Part shown: piece after piece, positions 23,879 through 23,997 of the stretch | Numbering within the stretch: position 1 is the stretch's first letter | Layout of the letters: every line of letters starts with the position of its first letter | Program-made: the position numbers and the translations under genes | Assembly: GCA_947450745.1 (NCBI GenBank) | Contig: CANFYD010000004.1 | Coordinates: forward strand, 1 to 23,997 | Direction: 5' to 3' | From: Burkholderiales bacterium | GTDB taxonomy: Bacteria; Pseudomonadota; Gammaproteobacteria; Burkholderiales; Burkholderiaceae_C | Length of the DNA stretch: 23,997 nucleotides | Notes under the pieces: model-generated | What the model saw: the letters and a program-made list of their open reading frames with translations, nothing else | The model's database searches: none | Told to the model about the DNA's origin: nothing

Positions 23879-23997
23879 TCACACCGGTCTGAGCAGCAGT
23901 CGCTCGATCATTAGCCGGCGATCCTCGCGCTGGCTGTCGGTGCCTTGCCCGGAGAGGAAGGATTCGGCCAGCTCGTAGGCGTACAGGACGAAGGCGC
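23879..23997 (-). CDS. C-terminal end of an unidentified minus-strand gene
   Basis: The last 38 codons before a TGA at 23879-23881 read AFVLYAYELAESFLSG, then GTDSQREDRRLMIERLLLRPV. They are amphipathic and helical, with good protein-like composition, unlike the other frames. The rest lies beyond the right edge. An all-helical regulator tail (TetR-like) is one possibility, but I do not recognise the family. Confidence 0.5.
   Translation of the reverse strand, partial: AFVLYAYELAESFLSGQGTDSQREDRRLMIERLLLRPV

Noticed and set aside
21600..23997. CRISPR array or phage defence genes in the island edge
   Set aside because: No regularly spaced repeats and no cas, nuclease or toxin motifs seen in the visible part.

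Overview
The window looks like chromosomal DNA of a high-GC betaproteobacterium, most likely order Burkholderiales (Comamonadaceae or the Roseateles/Leptothrix side). This rests on gene order (glnE / yhdP / nitrilase-like amidase; rsmB-DUF4390-ntrY-ntrX), a rhombosortase, an AAA-less NtrX-like regulator and a SARP-AAA type regulator. No database search was possible, so placement is inference.

Layout. (1) 1-3514, minus strand: glnE (glutamine synthetase adenylyltransferase), a rhombosortase overlapping its end, and the start of a DMT/EamA exporter that runs off the left edge. (2) 3705-9380, plus strand, divergent from glnE: a very large YhdP/AsmA-like envelope protein, a carbon-nitrogen hydrolase and a small lipoprotein, tightly spaced. 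(3) 9592-11018: a chemotaxis receptor with a multi-pass membrane sensor. (4) 11042-11318: tRNA-Leu(CAG) on the minus strand, with its 3' end plus terminator duplicated almost perfectly downstream around an 89-bp structured insert. (5) 11396-14637: a two-gene minus-strand operon (saccharopine-dehydrogenase family enzyme, ALDH7-type aminoadipate-semialdehyde dehydrogenase) divergent from an Lrp/AsnC regulator. The shared promoter region holds four boxes spaced exactly 21 bp apart. This reads as an autoregulated lysine-degradation locus. (6) 14664-14882: a near-consensus sigma-54 promoter in front of a 41-residue membrane miniprotein. (7) 14935-16159, minus strand: folE (GTP cyclohydrolase I) followed by a BLUF blue-light sensor. 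(8) 16350-21433, plus strand: rsmB, a DUF4390 secreted protein, ntrY and a short ntrX lacking the AAA+ domain. (9) 21505-23997: tRNA-Phe(GAA), two hairpins, and then the edge of a decayed genomic island. The island has an integrase whose SD is sequestered in a hairpin under a leader ORF. The integrase is cut off before its catalytic C-terminus and joined tail-to-tail to a truncated, internally deleted SARP-AAA regulator on the minus strand. The tail of another minus-strand gene lies at the right edge.

Most of the window is core metabolism and housekeeping. The least explained items are the phased Lrp-type array, the sigma-54 miniprotein, the tRNA-Leu 3'-end duplication and the integrase leader hairpin.
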